A stretch of 64,000 nucleotides of DNA from Citrobacter sp. R56 (GCF_016811995.1 NZ_CP069159.1:806001-870000); one strand, 5' to 3'; numbered from the stretch's first letter, positions 1 to 10,028 are shown. The notes: a model not told the origin generated them from the letters alone. Numbers and translations are program-made.

Positions 1-215
1 GAGGTGATGATGTTTTGGGCAAGCTGAGTGTGCGGGCCAGCGGCGGGGCCGACGGGGGTGGCGCAGGTTTCACCAAATACGCTGACCGACTTCCCTTTTT
101 CTGGCGAGTAAAACTGTTGTTCGGGAATACCAAAGATAGAGCGTTGTTGTTGGTATTCATCAAATATGCGCGTCAAAAGCTCCTCAAACGGAATGGGACG
201 CATAATATCCCCCAT
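1..215 (-). CDS. ygfK: YgfK N-terminus (putative oxidoreductase, partial)
   Basis: The gene runs off the left edge, so only about the first 71 codons are visible. They begin MGDIMRPIPFEELL and continue through an FGETCATPVGPAAGP-type stretch that I recognise as the start of E. coli YgfK, a large putative Fe-S/flavin oxidoreductase. The ATG at 215 has an AAGGAGAG ribosome-binding site just upstream. YgfK belongs to the gut bacterial cluster reported to degrade urate anaerobically; its exact reaction is not visible here. A sigma-54-like promoter lies about 75 bases upstream. Identity is firm; function rests on family knowledge. Confidence 0.85.
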   Translation of the reverse strand, partial: MGDIMRPIPFEELLTRIFDEYQQQRSIFGIPEQQFYSPEKGKSVSVFGETCATPVGPAAGPHTQLAQNIIT

Positions 216-288
216 AACCCTCTCCTTAGCTTATACAGATATCATTGGTTGACCGGTAGAGATAAATCCGGCGGTTTGGGGATATAGA

Positions 289-303
289 GCAACATTCGCA
301 CCA
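289..303 (-). promoter_or_regulatory. sigma-54-type promoter for ygfK
   Basis: On the minus strand the sequence reads TGGTGC, five bases, TTGC, which is the -24/-12 layout of RpoN promoters. It points into ygfK, with a leader of about 65 bases. The 216-547 gap holds no other gene. The matching elements before ygeW and xdhA, and the sigma-54 activator gene ygeV nearby, strengthen the call. Confidence 0.6.
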
Positions 304-547
304 GTCTGCCGAGTCAACGGCATAAAAATAAAATTTTGTGAGGGGGTTCTAATCTTGGTCGTGCTTTGTGAAATATCTCACAGATACCAAATGAGAATTA
401 AAATCAGTCTTAGTAGATATTGGCTATGTGTGCTTCATTGGTTTGCTTTATTTTCTCAAAATTATCGAATTCTTATCATTATGATAAGAGAGAATAATGC
501 GGTGAAATTATTTGAACGCAATCGTTTAACTCAGCTAGTTGGTTTTT

Positions 548-1117
548 TTATTGCTTTTTCTGTGCATTAATAAAATCCTCGGGGGTATCGATATCTAAAG
601 TAACGCCAGCCTCTGTCATTTCAATCGTATAATGTTCGCCCGCCAGTAATGCCTGCCGCATACTACTGACATTGGGTTGGGATATCGCCTGTATCAGACA
701 CGTTTTCGGTAATAAAACAGGGTGTCCTGGCATGCCTTTATAGTATGGAATGAGTGCGCCATTGTTACGTAACGACCAGAGTTTACTAAAGATATTCACA
801 TTCAGACTGGGCATATCGCCATGGGTGATAAAGCAGTATTCGCTGCTCACCGCGGTGGCTGCCGTTTGTATTGACGAAAATAATCCATGGGCATACTCTG
901 GGTTATGAGTAATAGTGATATTCGACAGGTCAGCATAACGATGATGAAGTTCATCGGCGCGATGGCCGGTGACTAAAATAATTCGGCTGCAAAATTGCAG
1001 CGCATTTTTGATACTTGCATCAAGAATTGTTCCCTCTTGCCAGGGTAACATCATTTTCCATTTCCCCATTCTTGATGATAATCCGGCGGCAGTAATTATG
1101 CAGTCGATATCTGGCAT
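548..1117 (-). CDS. mocA: MocA, molybdenum cofactor cytidylyltransferase
   Basis: 189 residues, close to the 192 of E. coli MocA (YgfJ). The enzyme transfers CMP from CTP to molybdopterin-molybdenum cofactor, giving the MCD form used by xanthine-dehydrogenase-type hydroxylases. The nucleotidyltransferase signature AAGLSSRMGKWK lies at residues 9-20, and an HGDMPS motif near residue 98 is the expected metal/nucleotide site. It is divergent from yqeC, a second maturation gene, and sits in a block with xdhABC, its likely client. The order mocA-yqeC-yqeB-yqeA matches E. coli. Confidence 0.93.
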   Translation of the reverse strand: MPDIDCIITAAGLSSRMGKWKMMLPWQEGTILDASIKNALQFCSRIILVTGHRADELHHRYADLSNITITHNPEYAHGLFSSIQTAATAVSSEYCFITHGDMPSLNVNIFSKLWSLRNNGALIPYYKGMPGHPVLLPKTCLIQAISQPNVSSMRQALLAGEHYTIEMTEAGVTLDIDTPEDFINAQKKQ

Positions 1118-1187
1118 AGTGATTCCTTTATTTGGTTGTTATGGCATGACCAGAGAATGTCGTCACCACAGAGGCTCATGAAGGATA

Positions 1188-1958
1188 GTGAAGAGTATAA
1201 TAACCCCCACATCGTTATTCTTTGATTTGGGTGTACAGAAACATCCGTCGATTATTTCGGTTGTCGGTGCGGGGGGAAAAACCAGTACCCTTTTCTGGTT
1301 GGCTCAACTTTTTCACGCCTGTGGTCGACGGGTGTTGATCACTACCACTACGCATATGTTTCTGCCCCAGATACCCTGGCCGGTTATCTTCTGTCACGAA
1401 CCCGCGAAATTACCTCATCAACAACTCATGCAACCCATACAGGTTTGTTTCCAGGCGTGGAAAGCGTCGTTGGGGAAAGCACGTGGCTTTCAGCCCGCGG
1501 TGATTGATGCGTTGGTTGAACGGCCAGAATGTGACGTGATTCTCGTCGAGGCTGATGGCGCTCGTGGATTCCCGCTGAAAGCGCCGGATGAGCACGAACC
1601 TTGCATACCTGAATGCAGTTGCAGTGTGATTGCCGTTATGGGCGGGCAAACCCTGGGGAAAAAAACAGGGGCAGACAATGTGCATCGATGGCCGCAGTTT
1701 GCGGGGATCACTGGCCTGAGGGCAGATGTTCCCCTACAGCTGAGGGATCTAATCCGGCTGGTTCAACATCCGCAGGGCGCATTTAAGAACGCACCGCCAG
1801 CCAGTCGACGGATCTGGTTCATCAACCGTTTTTCTCAATGTGAGAATAACGTTGATGAAAATGAACTGATTCAACCGCTATTACAGGGAGATGTTGATGC
1901 CGTCTGGTTGGGGGATGCCCAGGAACGCCCTGCAATCACACGCAGATTTGTGAGATAG
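1188..1958 (+). CDS. yqeC: YqeC, selenium-dependent hydroxylase accessory protein
   Basis: 256 residues, the family length. Near the N-terminus a VVGAGGKTSTLFWLA stretch (about residues 26-40) forms a P-loop-like nucleotide site. The start is a GTG at 1188, preceded by AAGGAT at 1181-1186; no better ATG is available. YqeC proteins co-occur with molybdenum hydroxylases and are thought to help mature them, but no reaction has been proven. It is divergent from mocA and followed after 47 bases by yqeB in the same direction, so the two are probably co-transcribed. Confidence 0.9.
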   Translation: MKSIITPTSLFFDLGVQKHPSIISVVGAGGKTSTLFWLAQLFHACGRRVLITTTTHMFLPQIPWPVIFCHEPAKLPHQQLMQPIQVCFQAWKASLGKARGFQPAVIDALVERPECDVILVEADGARGFPLKAPDEHEPCIPECSCSVIAVMGGQTLGKKTGADNVHRWPQFAGITGLRADVPLQLRDLIRLVQHPQGAFKNAPPASRRIWFINRFSQCENNVDENELIQPLLQGDVDAVWLGDAQERPAITRRFVR

Positions 1959-2005
1959 CGACCCCGGGAAACCGGGTTACCGAAAGGATATCCATTGAGG
2001 TTTTT

Positions 2006-3631
2006 ATGAATATTTTCACAGAGGCTGCAAGACTTGAATCGCTAAATTGTCCATTTGCGCTGGCGCAAATTGTTGATAGCCGGGGTTCAACACCCCGCCA
2101 TTCCGCACAAATGCTGGTACGTCAGGATGGGTCTATCATCGGTACCATTGGCGGTGGGATGGTAGAACGAAAAGTTATTGATGAAGCGCTACAGGCGTTG
2201 CAAGAAAGAAAACCGCGTCTGTTTCATGGGCGGATGGCGCGTAACGGCGCTGATGCCGTGGGATCGGATTGCGGGGGCGCGATGTCAGTGTTTATTAGTG
2301 TGCACGGTCTGCGACCTCGTCTGGTACTAATTGGTGCCGGGCATGTGAATCGCGCAATCGCGCAGGGCGCAGCGCTGTTGGGGTTTGATATTGCCGTGGC
2401 GGATATCTATCGCGACAGTTTAAACCCGGATTCCTTTCCTCCTTCTGTCCACTTGTTGCATGCCGACTCCTTTGCCGCCGCAGTGGATGCACTGGATATC
2501 CGGGAAGATAATTTTGTACTCATCGCGACGAACAATCAGGATCGGGAAGCGCTGGATAAGCTGATCGAACGACCCATTGCATGGCTCGGCTTGTTGGCGA
2601 GCCGCCGCAAGGTCCAACTTTTCATGCGCCAGTTGCGGGAAAAAGGCGTCAGTGAAGAACACATTGCCCGCCTGCATGCTCCGGTGGGTTATAACATTGG
2701 CGCTGAAACGCCGCAGGAGATTGCTGTAAGCGTGCTGGCGGAGATCCTACAGGTTAAAAACAATGCGCCTGGTGGGTTGATGATGCGGGCGGCGCATCCG
2801 TCTGGACATCAACGTGTGGTGATTCGTGGTGCGGGGGATATCGCCAGTGGTGTGGCGTTGCGTTTGTTCCATGCCGGATTCAAAGTGATCATGCTGGAGG
2901 TGGAAAAACCGACGGTGATTCGCCGTAGCGTAGCATTTGCTCAGGCTGTATTCGATGGGGAGATGACGGTAGAAGGCGTAACGGCGCGGCTGGCAACCAC
3001 CTCAGAGGACGCCGTCATGCTGTCGGATCGCGGTTTTATTCCCGTATTGATTGATCCTGCCTGTACGCTGATTGATACGCTGAAACCTGTTTGCGTGGTG
3101 GATGCTATTCTGGCAAAACAAAACCTCGGTACACGCTCTGATATGGCACCAGTGACGATTGCTCTTGGGCCTGGATTTACTGCGGGCGAAGACTGTGATG
3201 CGGTGATTGAAACAAATCGCGGGCACTGGCTTGGACAAGTCATTTACGCCGGTTGCGCGCAGGAAAACACTGGCGTTCCTGGAAATATTATGGGACATAC
3301 TTCCCGGCGCGTGATTCGTGCACCAGCTACGGGCATCATGCGAACCAACGTTAAATTAGGCGACCTGGTGGAAGAGGGCGACGTGATTGCCTGGGTTGGC
3401 GAAAGTGAAATTAAAGCGCCGCTGTCGGGAATGGTGCGTGGATTATTAAATGACGGGCTGGCGGCCGTGGGCGGTTTTAAAATCGGCGATATTGACCCCC
3501 GTGGAGAGACGGCTGATTTTACCAGCGTATCCGATAAAGCAAGAGCAATTGGCGGCGGTGTACTGGAGGCCTTAATGATGCTGATGCATCAGGGCGTGAA
3601 ATCGACTAAGGAAGTACTGGAAGTTGCCTGA
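2006..3631 (+). CDS. yqeB: YqeB, XdhC-family molybdenum hydroxylase maturation protein
   Basis: 541 residues. The N-terminal quarter looks like the XdhC/CoxI domain (GSTPRHSAQMLV near residue 28, then IGTIGGGMVERKV). The next part carries a Rossmann motif, LVLIGAGHVNRAIAQGA, near residue 110. The second half, starting at VVIRGAGDIASGVALRL near residue 271, is the EF2563-type domain of selenium-dependent hydroxylase systems. It probably inserts or sulphurates the cofactor of a hydroxylase such as XdhABC. It follows yqeC and converges on yqeA across a hairpin. Confidence 0.9.
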   Translation: MNIFTEAARLESLNCPFALAQIVDSRGSTPRHSAQMLVRQDGSIIGTIGGGMVERKVIDEALQALQERKPRLFHGRMARNGADAVGSDCGGAMSVFISVHGLRPRLVLIGAGHVNRAIAQGAALLGFDIAVADIYRDSLNPDSFPPSVHLLHADSFAAAVDALDIREDNFVLIATNNQDREALDKLIERPIAWLGLLASRRKVQLFMRQLREKGVSEEHIARLHAPVGYNIGAETPQEIAVSVLAEILQVKNNAPGGLMMRAAHPSGHQRVVIRGAGDIASGVALRLFHAGFKVIMLEVEKPTVIRRSVAFAQAVFDGEMTVEGVTARLATTSEDAVMLSDRGFIPVLIDPACTLIDTLKPVCVVDAILAKQNLGTRSDMAPVTIALGPGFTAGEDCDAVIETNRGHWLGQVIYAGCAQENTGVPGNIMGHTSRRVIRAPATGIMRTNVKLGDLVEEGDVIAWVGESEIKAPLSGMVRGLLNDGLAAVGGFKIGDIDPRGETADFTSVSDKARAIGGGVLEALMMLMHQGVKSTKEVLEVA

Positions 3632-3660
3632 CGCCGAATCGCCGGCGGGTTCTGTGCTTA

Positions 3661-3706
3661 TCTTATCGGACCTACAGCATATGTTCGCAATGTAGGCCCG
3701 ATAAGA
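3661..3706. terminator. bidirectional hairpin between yqeB and yqeA
   Basis: The 16-base arms 3661-3676 and 3691-3706 are inverted copies with one mismatch, separated by 14 bases. The hairpin lies between convergent genes. The TAGGCCCGATAAG text resembles enterobacterial REP sequence, so it may be a REP unit acting as a transcript end. Confidence 0.6.
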
Positions 3707-3735
3707 CGTGTTAGAGTTGCTACCTGGCGAACGGG

Positions 3736-4668
3736 TTACTGGCAAATGACCGTGCCGGTTTTCCCTTCAATCCCTTCTTTCGCTTTGCTCAACACCGTAA
3801 TCAAGGATTCGCGTCCTGGACGTGAACGGGCAAATGCGGCAGCTGCTTCGACTTTTGGCAGCATTGATCCTTTGGCAAAATGGCCTTCGTTGATAAAACG
3901 CTCTGCATCGTTTAGTGACAGGCGATCCAGCCACTGTTCATTTTCTTTACCAAAGTTAATCGCCACTTTTTCAACAGCAGTCAGGATGATGAGCATATCC
4001 GCATCGATAATCTCTGCCAGTCGGGCACTGGCCCAGTCCTTGTCAATGACAGCGCTGGCGCCACGTAGATGATAACCTTCACGGATCACCGGAATACCGC
4101 CGCCGCCAACCGTAATAACGACCTGACCCGCTTCAACCAACGCTTTGACCGTCTCTTTTTCGATAATGTCTACCGGTTTAGGGGATGCGACTACGCGGCG
4201 GTAACCACGACCCGCATCTTCTTTTAGCGTATAACCTTGCTTCTCCAGTTGCTCTGCTTCCTGCTGAGTGAAGAACGAACCGATCGGTTTGGTCGGGTTG
4301 AGGAAGGCGGGATCGTTGGCGTCGACTTCTACCTGAGTCACCAGCGTTGCAACCGGATTGTGCATACCGCGAGAGAGCAACTCTTCGCGTAGCGCGTTTT
4401 GCAGATCGTAGCCGATATAGCCCTGGCTCAACGCCACACAGACGGACATCGGCAGCATCGGGGAATGCGCTTCAGTTTTTGCTGCGGCTTCAAATGCTTG
4501 GTTGATCATCCCTACCTGAGGTCCATTGCCGTGGGTGACAATCACCTGATGGCCTTGCGCAATTAAATCCACAATGGCCTGAGAGGTAATTTTAACCGCC
4601 TGCATCTGTCCCGCCAGATCGTCTCCCAACGCATTGCCGCCCAGCGCGAGAACAATTTTCTTACTCAT
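3736..4668 (-). CDS. yqeA: YqeA, carbamate kinase
   Basis: 310 residues, normal for the family. The motifs ALGGNALG (residues 7-14) and THGNGPQVG (about 45-53) are the nucleotide and carbamoyl-phosphate sites of carbamate kinases. The enzyme converts carbamoyl phosphate and ADP into ATP, CO2 and ammonia. It is the last gene of the leftward unit ygeW-ygeX-ygeY-hyuA-yqeA, where YgeW would supply carbamoyl phosphate. A second carbamate kinase lies at 51176. Confidence 0.93.
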   Translation of the reverse strand: MSKKIVLALGGNALGDDLAGQMQAVKITSQAIVDLIAQGHQVIVTHGNGPQVGMINQAFEAAAKTEAHSPMLPMSVCVALSQGYIGYDLQNALREELLSRGMHNPVATLVTQVEVDANDPAFLNPTKPIGSFFTQQEAEQLEKQGYTLKEDAGRGYRRVVASPKPVDIIEKETVKALVEAGQVVITVGGGGIPVIREGYHLRGASAVIDKDWASARLAEIIDADMLIILTAVEKVAINFGKENEQWLDRLSLNDAERFINEGHFAKGSMLPKVEAAAAFARSRPGRESLITVLSKAKEGIEGKTGTVICQ

Positions 4669-4720
4669 TTTTCCTCACTCATTTTATTCAGTTGTCTGTT
4701 TCATGAATCCCGGGCTGCCG

Positions 4721-6106
4721 TTACATCGCGGGAGGCGTAAACGATTTGCGTCGCAGGAATCGCCCACGACCCGCTTTACCGGTAAAGACACCGTCGCAGA
4801 AGAGGGTTTCGCCACGGGAGAGTGTTCTGACAATCGTTCCCTGACAGTGGAACCCCTCCCAGGGGGAGTAACCGGCGTTATCGTGCAGGTCGGTATGGCG
4901 AATCTCCTGGCGTTGCCGCGGATCGATAATGACCACATCGCCATCAGAACCTGGCGCCAGCCGCCCTTTTTGCGGCCACAGACCGAACAGTCTGGCGGGC
5001 ATTGCGCTGGTTAAATCGACAAAGCGCTCTGGCGTAATGCGTCCGCTCATTACGCCGTGGGAGAAGAGGAGCTGCATACGGTTTTCCACACCGGGTAACC
5101 CATTGGGGCAACGGCTGAAATCTCCGCCGGAGATCTGCTGGCGCTGCGCCATCGAAAATGTACAGTGATCGGTTGCTACCACATCGACCGCGCCGTCGCT
5201 GATGCCGCACCAGAGTTTGTCCTGCTCGCGGACATTGCGTAACGGTGGGCTGAGTATGAATTTCAAGCCGTCTTCTGCGTCATAACGACGCTCATCGAGC
5301 AGGAGATACTGCGGACAAGTCTCTACCCACACAGGTTGATGGTTGGCTCTGGCCAGGCGTAAATAGTCCAGCCCTAATCCGTTGGATAAGTGGACGATAT
5401 ACAGCGGTGCGTTGCCGGCGAGCTGCGCAAGATTGATCATCCTGGCGATAGCTTCAGCTTCACACTCCAGCGGTCTACTCAGCGCGTGATAGCGTGGGGA
5501 CGTTAACCCTGCTGCGATAAATTCAGCGCGTTTACTGGCGATAGCGGCGTCATTTTCCGGATGTACGGTGGTCAGTGCGCCGGACTCATGCAAACGGCGC
5601 AGTGCCTGCAGCGTTTCGTCATCGTTGAGTTTGTACTGATAGGTCAGATACAGTTTGAAACTGCTGATCCCCTCATCCAACATCATCGGGATCTCATCGA
5701 GGATGGCGTGATTGATATGCTGAATGACGCCGTGGAAGCTGTAATCGATCACCGCTTTGTGCGCGGCATAACCGTGATAAACCTCCAGTTGATGACGCAA
5801 CCGGCATTCTGTCGGCCCAAATCCCATATGGTCGATAATGGTTGTTGTACCGCCACACGCCGCCGCGCGGGTACCGGTAAAAAAATCATCACAGCTACGG
5901 GCGAGTCCTACGTCAATATTGAAATGTGTATGTACATCCACGCCACCGGGGAAAACGTAACAGCCAGCCGCGTCAATAACTTCACAGGGGAGCTGTGGCG
6001 TAATTTCTGTGTCCAGTTGGCGTACGATGCCGTTCTCAATCAGTAAGTCTTGTTTTGCTTGTCCGTCAGCGTTAACGACAGTGCCATTTTTGATTAATAC
6101 GCGCAT
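4721..6106 (-). CDS. hyuA: HyuA, D-phenylhydantoinase/dihydropyrimidinase family
   Basis: 461 residues from the MRVLIKNGT start, the same length as the E. coli enzyme. An in-frame ATG four codons upstream is less likely: it overlaps a GGAG ribosome-binding site placed seven bases before the chosen ATG. The metal ligands HTH are at residues 59-61 and the carboxylated lysine lies in SSFKLYLTY. The family opens cyclic ureides such as hydantoins. Here it sits between ygeY and yqeA in the urate-linked cluster, where a ring-opening or ureide hydrolysis step fits; the natural substrate is not proven. Confidence 0.92.
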   Translation of the reverse strand: MRVLIKNGTVVNADGQAKQDLLIENGIVRQLDTEITPQLPCEVIDAAGCYVFPGGVDVHTHFNIDVGLARSCDDFFTGTRAAACGGTTTIIDHMGFGPTECRLRHQLEVYHGYAAHKAVIDYSFHGVIQHINHAILDEIPMMLDEGISSFKLYLTYQYKLNDDETLQALRRLHESGALTTVHPENDAAIASKRAEFIAAGLTSPRYHALSRPLECEAEAIARMINLAQLAGNAPLYIVHLSNGLGLDYLRLARANHQPVWVETCPQYLLLDERRYDAEDGLKFILSPPLRNVREQDKLWCGISDGAVDVVATDHCTFSMAQRQQISGGDFSRCPNGLPGVENRMQLLFSHGVMSGRITPERFVDLTSAMPARLFGLWPQKGRLAPGSDGDVVIIDPRQRQEIRHTDLHDNAGYSPWEGFHCQGTIVRTLSRGETLFCDGVFTGKAGRGRFLRRKSFTPPAM

Positions 6107-6158
6107 AGCAGACTCCATGTTCCCCCCGGCGAGCCGGAGGGAGACGCCTGAAGAAAAA

Positions 6159-7370
6159 TTACTGTGTTGCCAGCCAGCTCAGTGGAATAGCGGCGTACAT
6201 TGCCGCGCAGGTGACCAGATGAGATTTCCAGGTTTTCTCGTTCGGCGCATGCGCTTCTGGTTCTTTGCCTGGTCCAAAGCCGATGACCGGGATTCCGTGA
6301 CGTCCCATGATCGAGACACCGTTGGTAGAGAAGGTCCATTTATCAACGACCGGCGTTTTACCAAACAGCCCTTCATAGGCGCTGACAAGCGCTTTAACAG
6401 TGAAATGATCTTCTTCTACTTTCCAGGTCGGGAAGTAGCATTCGGTCGGGTAAACCAGCCCGGTCCAGGATGGACGGTCGTAGTTGTACATGGAGACCAC
6501 GGCGTTTGCGCTCTTGACCGCAGGCAGGGCACGGATTTCATCCAGCGCACCTTCCCAGGTTTCACCCCAGGTCAGGCGGCGGTCGATAGAAACAGCGCAG
6601 CTGTCTGCAACGGCACAGCGACTGGGTGACGTGAAGAAGATTTCAGAAACGGTCAGCGTGCCTTTACCGAGGAATTCGTCATAGCCCAGATGTTGTGAGA
6701 GTTCCTGCAATTCGTTGAGGATCGGGCCCATTTTGAAGATGGCGTTATCTCCGCGTTCCGGCGCCGAACCGTGGCAACTGACACCCTGCACATCGATGCG
6801 AATTTCCATACGGCCGCGTTGTCCGCGATACACCTGGCAATCGGTAGGTTCGGTACTCACGACGAATTCCGGACGGATGCCTGACTGCTCGATGATGTAC
6901 TGCCAGCACAGGCCATCGCAGTCTTCTTCTTGCACCGTACCGGTGACAAGCAGCGTGTATTCATCTTCCAGACCGAGATCTTTAATGATCTTGCCAGCGT
7001 AAACCATTGACGCCATACCGCCTTCCTGATCGGAAGTGCCGCGCCCGCCGATCAGTTCATCGGTTTCCATCCCTTTATAGGGATCAAATTCCCAGTTTTT
7101 GATATTACCGATACCTACGGTATCAATGTGGGCGTCCATGGCGACCAGGCGTGGGCCGTGACCGATATAGCCGAGGATGTTGCCCATCGGATCGATTTCT
7201 ACTTTATCGAAGCCGACTTTTTCCATCTCTTCTTTAATACGATGTATGACGCGTTTTTCATCACAGCTTTCGCTGGGGATGGCGACCATATCGCGCAGGA
7301 AGCGCGTCATATCGGCCTGGTAGTCTTTTGCTTTTTCCAGAATCAATTTGAATGGAATGTGCTTAGCCAT
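6159..7370 (-). CDS. ygeY: YgeY, M20-family amidohydrolase/deacylase
   Basis: 403 residues. Zinc-peptidase M20 features are clear: MDAHIDTVG with H81 and D83, GTSDQEGG with D114, and VQEED near 147-151. Members remove acyl or carbamoyl groups from amino-acid derivatives. With a carbamoyltransferase (YgeW) and diaminopropionate ammonia-lyase (YgeX) next door, it plausibly hydrolyses a carbamoylated diaminopropionate; that is inference from context. A GGAG ribosome-binding site precedes the ATG. Confidence 0.9.
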   Translation of the reverse strand: MAKHIPFKLILEKAKDYQADMTRFLRDMVAIPSESCDEKRVIHRIKEEMEKVGFDKVEIDPMGNILGYIGHGPRLVAMDAHIDTVGIGNIKNWEFDPYKGMETDELIGGRGTSDQEGGMASMVYAGKIIKDLGLEDEYTLLVTGTVQEEDCDGLCWQYIIEQSGIRPEFVVSTEPTDCQVYRGQRGRMEIRIDVQGVSCHGSAPERGDNAIFKMGPILNELQELSQHLGYDEFLGKGTLTVSEIFFTSPSRCAVADSCAVSIDRRLTWGETWEGALDEIRALPAVKSANAVVSMYNYDRPSWTGLVYPTECYFPTWKVEEDHFTVKALVSAYEGLFGKTPVVDKWTFSTNGVSIMGRHGIPVIGFGPGKEPEAHAPNEKTWKSHLVTCAAMYAAIPLSWLATQ

Positions 7371-7427
7371 TATTTTTCTCCAGTATTTAACCCCGTATCT
7401 CCTACGGAGTCTGTTCCAATAGGGTGA

Positions 7428-8624
7428 TTACGGTGCGACCGGATGTTTGCCTTCCCAGACGACTTCACGATAGTGCTTCACATCGGTATCGCCTTCAGTA
7501 CTGATAACCAGCACGACGGAGTCTTTATTCAACGCCAATTTTTCCATCAAGGTCTGACGCAACGGGTGGTGGTGAACCGCCGCCAGAACGCCTAAGCCAA
7601 CAGCGCCTGACTCGCCAGAGATGACTCGCGGATCGTTGCCCAATGGATTGCCCAACACGCGCATCCCCAGCGCGGCAACGCTGTCCTGGCAGGAGATAAA
7701 TTGTGTTGAGCAGTTACGCAAAATTTCCCAGCCGAGCGGGTTCGGTTCACCACAGGCCAGACCGGCCATGATGGTGGCCATATCGCCGCCGACATTAACG
7801 ATGTCGCCTTTTACGCCTGAACGATAAATGCAGTCGGCTTTATCCGGCTCGACGATGATGCTGCGTAGCTGTTGCGGAGTGTAGACATCCACCAGGTAGC
7901 CCAGTACGCCGCCCGCCATTGCGCCAACGCCAGCTTGCAGCAGAACGTGGGTAGGCGTGACGCCCATTTCACGCATCTGCTCCACTGCTTCATCAGCCAG
8001 AGTGGCGTAGCCCTGCATAATCCAGGTGGGGGTTTTGGTGTAGCCTTCCCAGGCGGTATCCTGTACCACTTCCCAGCCATTTTGTTGGGCATGCTGCAGG
8101 GTCAGGCGAACGGTATCGTCATAGTTCATGTCGGTGACAATACACTCTGCCCCGAGGTTGAGAATGGCATCAACCCGTTCCTGGGCTGAGCCCTTAGGCA
8201 TGTAAATAACCGCATTTTGCCCGAGCTGCTGGGCTGCCCATGCGATGCCACGACCATGGTTACCGTCAGTGGTTGTGGCGAACGTCATTTTTTCGCCAAT
8301 GGTTTTTTTGAGCTGCTCGAAGGACAGCGTCTCTATATCAAGATGATATTTTTCGCAGAGCAGTCGGGCGATGGCGTAGGCACCACCGAGCATCTTGAAT
8401 GCGTTAAGTCCAAAACGTTGTGATTCATCTTTGACGAGGATTTTTTTCACGCCAAAGAGGTTGGCAAGGCAGTCCAGCGCGCGGAGCGGCGTCGGATGAT
8501 ATCCTGCGATTTTCTGGTGGAACTGGCGTGCCACTCTGGCTTGTTTCTGCGAAAAGAGCGGTGACGTTTCGCCAGTATAAAAATGGTTATCGGCAATATC
8601 GATCTTCAATGAGAACACGGACAT
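7428..8624 (-). CDS. ygeX: YgeX, 2,3-diaminopropionate ammonia-lyase
   Basis: 398 residues, a PLP fold-type II enzyme. The Schiff-base lysine is K77 in GLNAFKMLGG, and a glycine-rich phosphate loop TTDGNHGRG follows near residue 118. The reaction turns 2,3-diaminopropionate into pyruvate and two ammonia. It lies between ygeW and ygeY in the leftward unit, so it would deliver pyruvate from the ureide backbone. The start is supported by an AGGATAGGAT ribosome-binding region. Confidence 0.95.
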   Translation of the reverse strand: MSVFSLKIDIADNHFYTGETSPLFSQKQARVARQFHQKIAGYHPTPLRALDCLANLFGVKKILVKDESQRFGLNAFKMLGGAYAIARLLCEKYHLDIETLSFEQLKKTIGEKMTFATTTDGNHGRGIAWAAQQLGQNAVIYMPKGSAQERVDAILNLGAECIVTDMNYDDTVRLTLQHAQQNGWEVVQDTAWEGYTKTPTWIMQGYATLADEAVEQMREMGVTPTHVLLQAGVGAMAGGVLGYLVDVYTPQQLRSIIVEPDKADCIYRSGVKGDIVNVGGDMATIMAGLACGEPNPLGWEILRNCSTQFISCQDSVAALGMRVLGNPLGNDPRVISGESGAVGLGVLAAVHHHPLRQTLMEKLALNKDSVVLVISTEGDTDVKHYREVVWEGKHPVAP

Positions 8625-8653
8625 ATCCTATCCTTTTGGCCTCCAGGAATGGA

Positions 8654-8675
8654 GAGCCGACCGGCAGGTCGGCTC
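8654..8675. other. intercistronic hairpin between ygeW and ygeX
   Basis: A perfect 9-base stem (8654-8662 with 8667-8675) and a GGCA loop sit in the 57-base gap between the two genes. No T-run follows on the minus strand, so it looks like an RNA processing or stability element more than a terminator. Confidence 0.5.
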
Positions 8676-8681
8676 GGGATT

Positions 8682-9869
8682 TTATTTCATGCGTACTTGT
8701 GCTTCTTTCAGCAATTGCTCAAGCAATGCGCCTGGTTTTGGATATTTACGGGACAGGATCATCGCGGCGATGATGTACGGTTTCCAACTGGCTTCTTTGT
8801 AGGTGGCAATGCGGTATTTTTCGAACACTTCCTCGGTGACCTCCCCCTCTTTACAGGAGACTCCGCTGATATCTGCTGGCAGGCAGTGCATGTAAAGTGC
8901 CTCACCATCGCGGGTGAGCTTCATCATCTCTTCAGTGCAGTGCCAGTCTTTATGCTTCGCGTTCTGTTCCAGACACTGTTTTTCCAGATCTTTCAGGGCT
9001 GCGTGATCGTCAGCGCGCAGAAGTTCCGTGCGTTTTTCCATCACTTTGTACGGGGCCCATGACTTCGGATAAACGATGTCGGCGTCCTTGAATGCCTCTT
9101 CCATACTGGTGACCTGACGGAAACTGCCGCCTGAGGCATTGGCGTTGTTTTTCGCGACTTCGATAACATCTGGGATCAGGTCATAGCCTTCAGGGTGCGC
9201 CAGCGTGACGTCCATGCCGAAGCGGGTCATCAGACCGATAATGCCCTGCGGTACGGAAAGGGGTTTACCGTAGCTGGGTGAGTAAGCCCAGGTCATGGCA
9301 ATTTTTTTGCCTTTCAGGTTTTCCAGCGAGCCAAAGTGTTCGCGCAGCCAGGCAAGGTCGGCCATCGCCTGGGTCGGGTGGTCGATGTCACACTGTAAGT
9401 TGACCAGCGCTGGACGCTGCGGCAGGACGCCCTGTTTGTAACCGTCATCAAGTGCGGCGCCGACTTCGCGCATATAGGCGTTGCCTGCGCCAAGATACAT
9501 GTCGTCGCGAATGCCGATAGCATCGGCACAGAAAGAGATCATGTTGGCCGTTTCACGCACGGTTTCACCGTGAGCGATTTGTGATTTTCCTTCGTCGAGA
9601 TCCTGCTGAGCCAGACCGAGCAGGTTGAGGGCGGAGGCATAAGAGAAGCGAGTACGGGTGGAGTTATCGCGGAAAACAGAGATACCTAATCCACTATTGA
9701 AGACTTTCGTCGCGATATTCTCGGCACGCAGTATTTTCAGCGCCGCAGCAACATCCAGTACTTGTTTTAGTTCGTCCGGCGTCTGCTCCCACGTTAACAA
9801 AAAGTCCTTCTCATGAAGGTGTGAGGTCAGCGAATTGATATCCTTTATCAGCTCATTAACAGTTTTCAT
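8682..9869 (-). CDS. ygeW: YgeW, carbamoyltransferase
   Basis: 395 residues. All signature motifs of aspartate/ornithine carbamoyltransferases are present: STRTR at 70-74 and HPTQ at 164-167 for carbamoyl phosphate, and HCLPAD near 330 for the second substrate. It probably works in the catabolic direction, releasing carbamoyl phosphate from a ureido compound for YqeA to make ATP; the amino substrate is not visible from sequence. First gene of the leftward unit, about 100 bases behind a sigma-54-like promoter and divergent from ygeV. Confidence 0.93.
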   Translation of the reverse strand: MKTVNELIKDINSLTSHLHEKDFLLTWEQTPDELKQVLDVAAALKILRAENIATKVFNSGLGISVFRDNSTRTRFSYASALNLLGLAQQDLDEGKSQIAHGETVRETANMISFCADAIGIRDDMYLGAGNAYMREVGAALDDGYKQGVLPQRPALVNLQCDIDHPTQAMADLAWLREHFGSLENLKGKKIAMTWAYSPSYGKPLSVPQGIIGLMTRFGMDVTLAHPEGYDLIPDVIEVAKNNANASGGSFRQVTSMEEAFKDADIVYPKSWAPYKVMEKRTELLRADDHAALKDLEKQCLEQNAKHKDWHCTEEMMKLTRDGEALYMHCLPADISGVSCKEGEVTEEVFEKYRIATYKEASWKPYIIAAMILSRKYPKPGALLEQLLKEAQVRMK

Positions 9870-9970
9870 CGTAAGGTCCCGGTAGTGGAATGACAGGCAA
9901 AAAACGGTTTATTTTGTTTCACTGTGACTAAGCCTCCTGATTGGGGTTATCACAGCCATACCTGGGACTA

Positions 9971-9985
9971 ACAATAAGTGTGCCA
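9971..9985 (-). promoter_or_regulatory. sigma-54-type promoter for ygeW operon
   Basis: The minus strand reads TGGCAC, five bases, TTGT, an almost perfect RpoN -24/-12 pair. It faces ygeW, with roughly 90 bases of leader, and stands in the intergenic region shared with the RpoN activator gene ygeV. The rest of this 485-base gap (9870-10354) holds no gene. Confidence 0.7.
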
Positions 9986-10028
9986 GAATTATATAAATCA
10001 CGGCGGAAGGGTATTTTGTCAGGCTGTA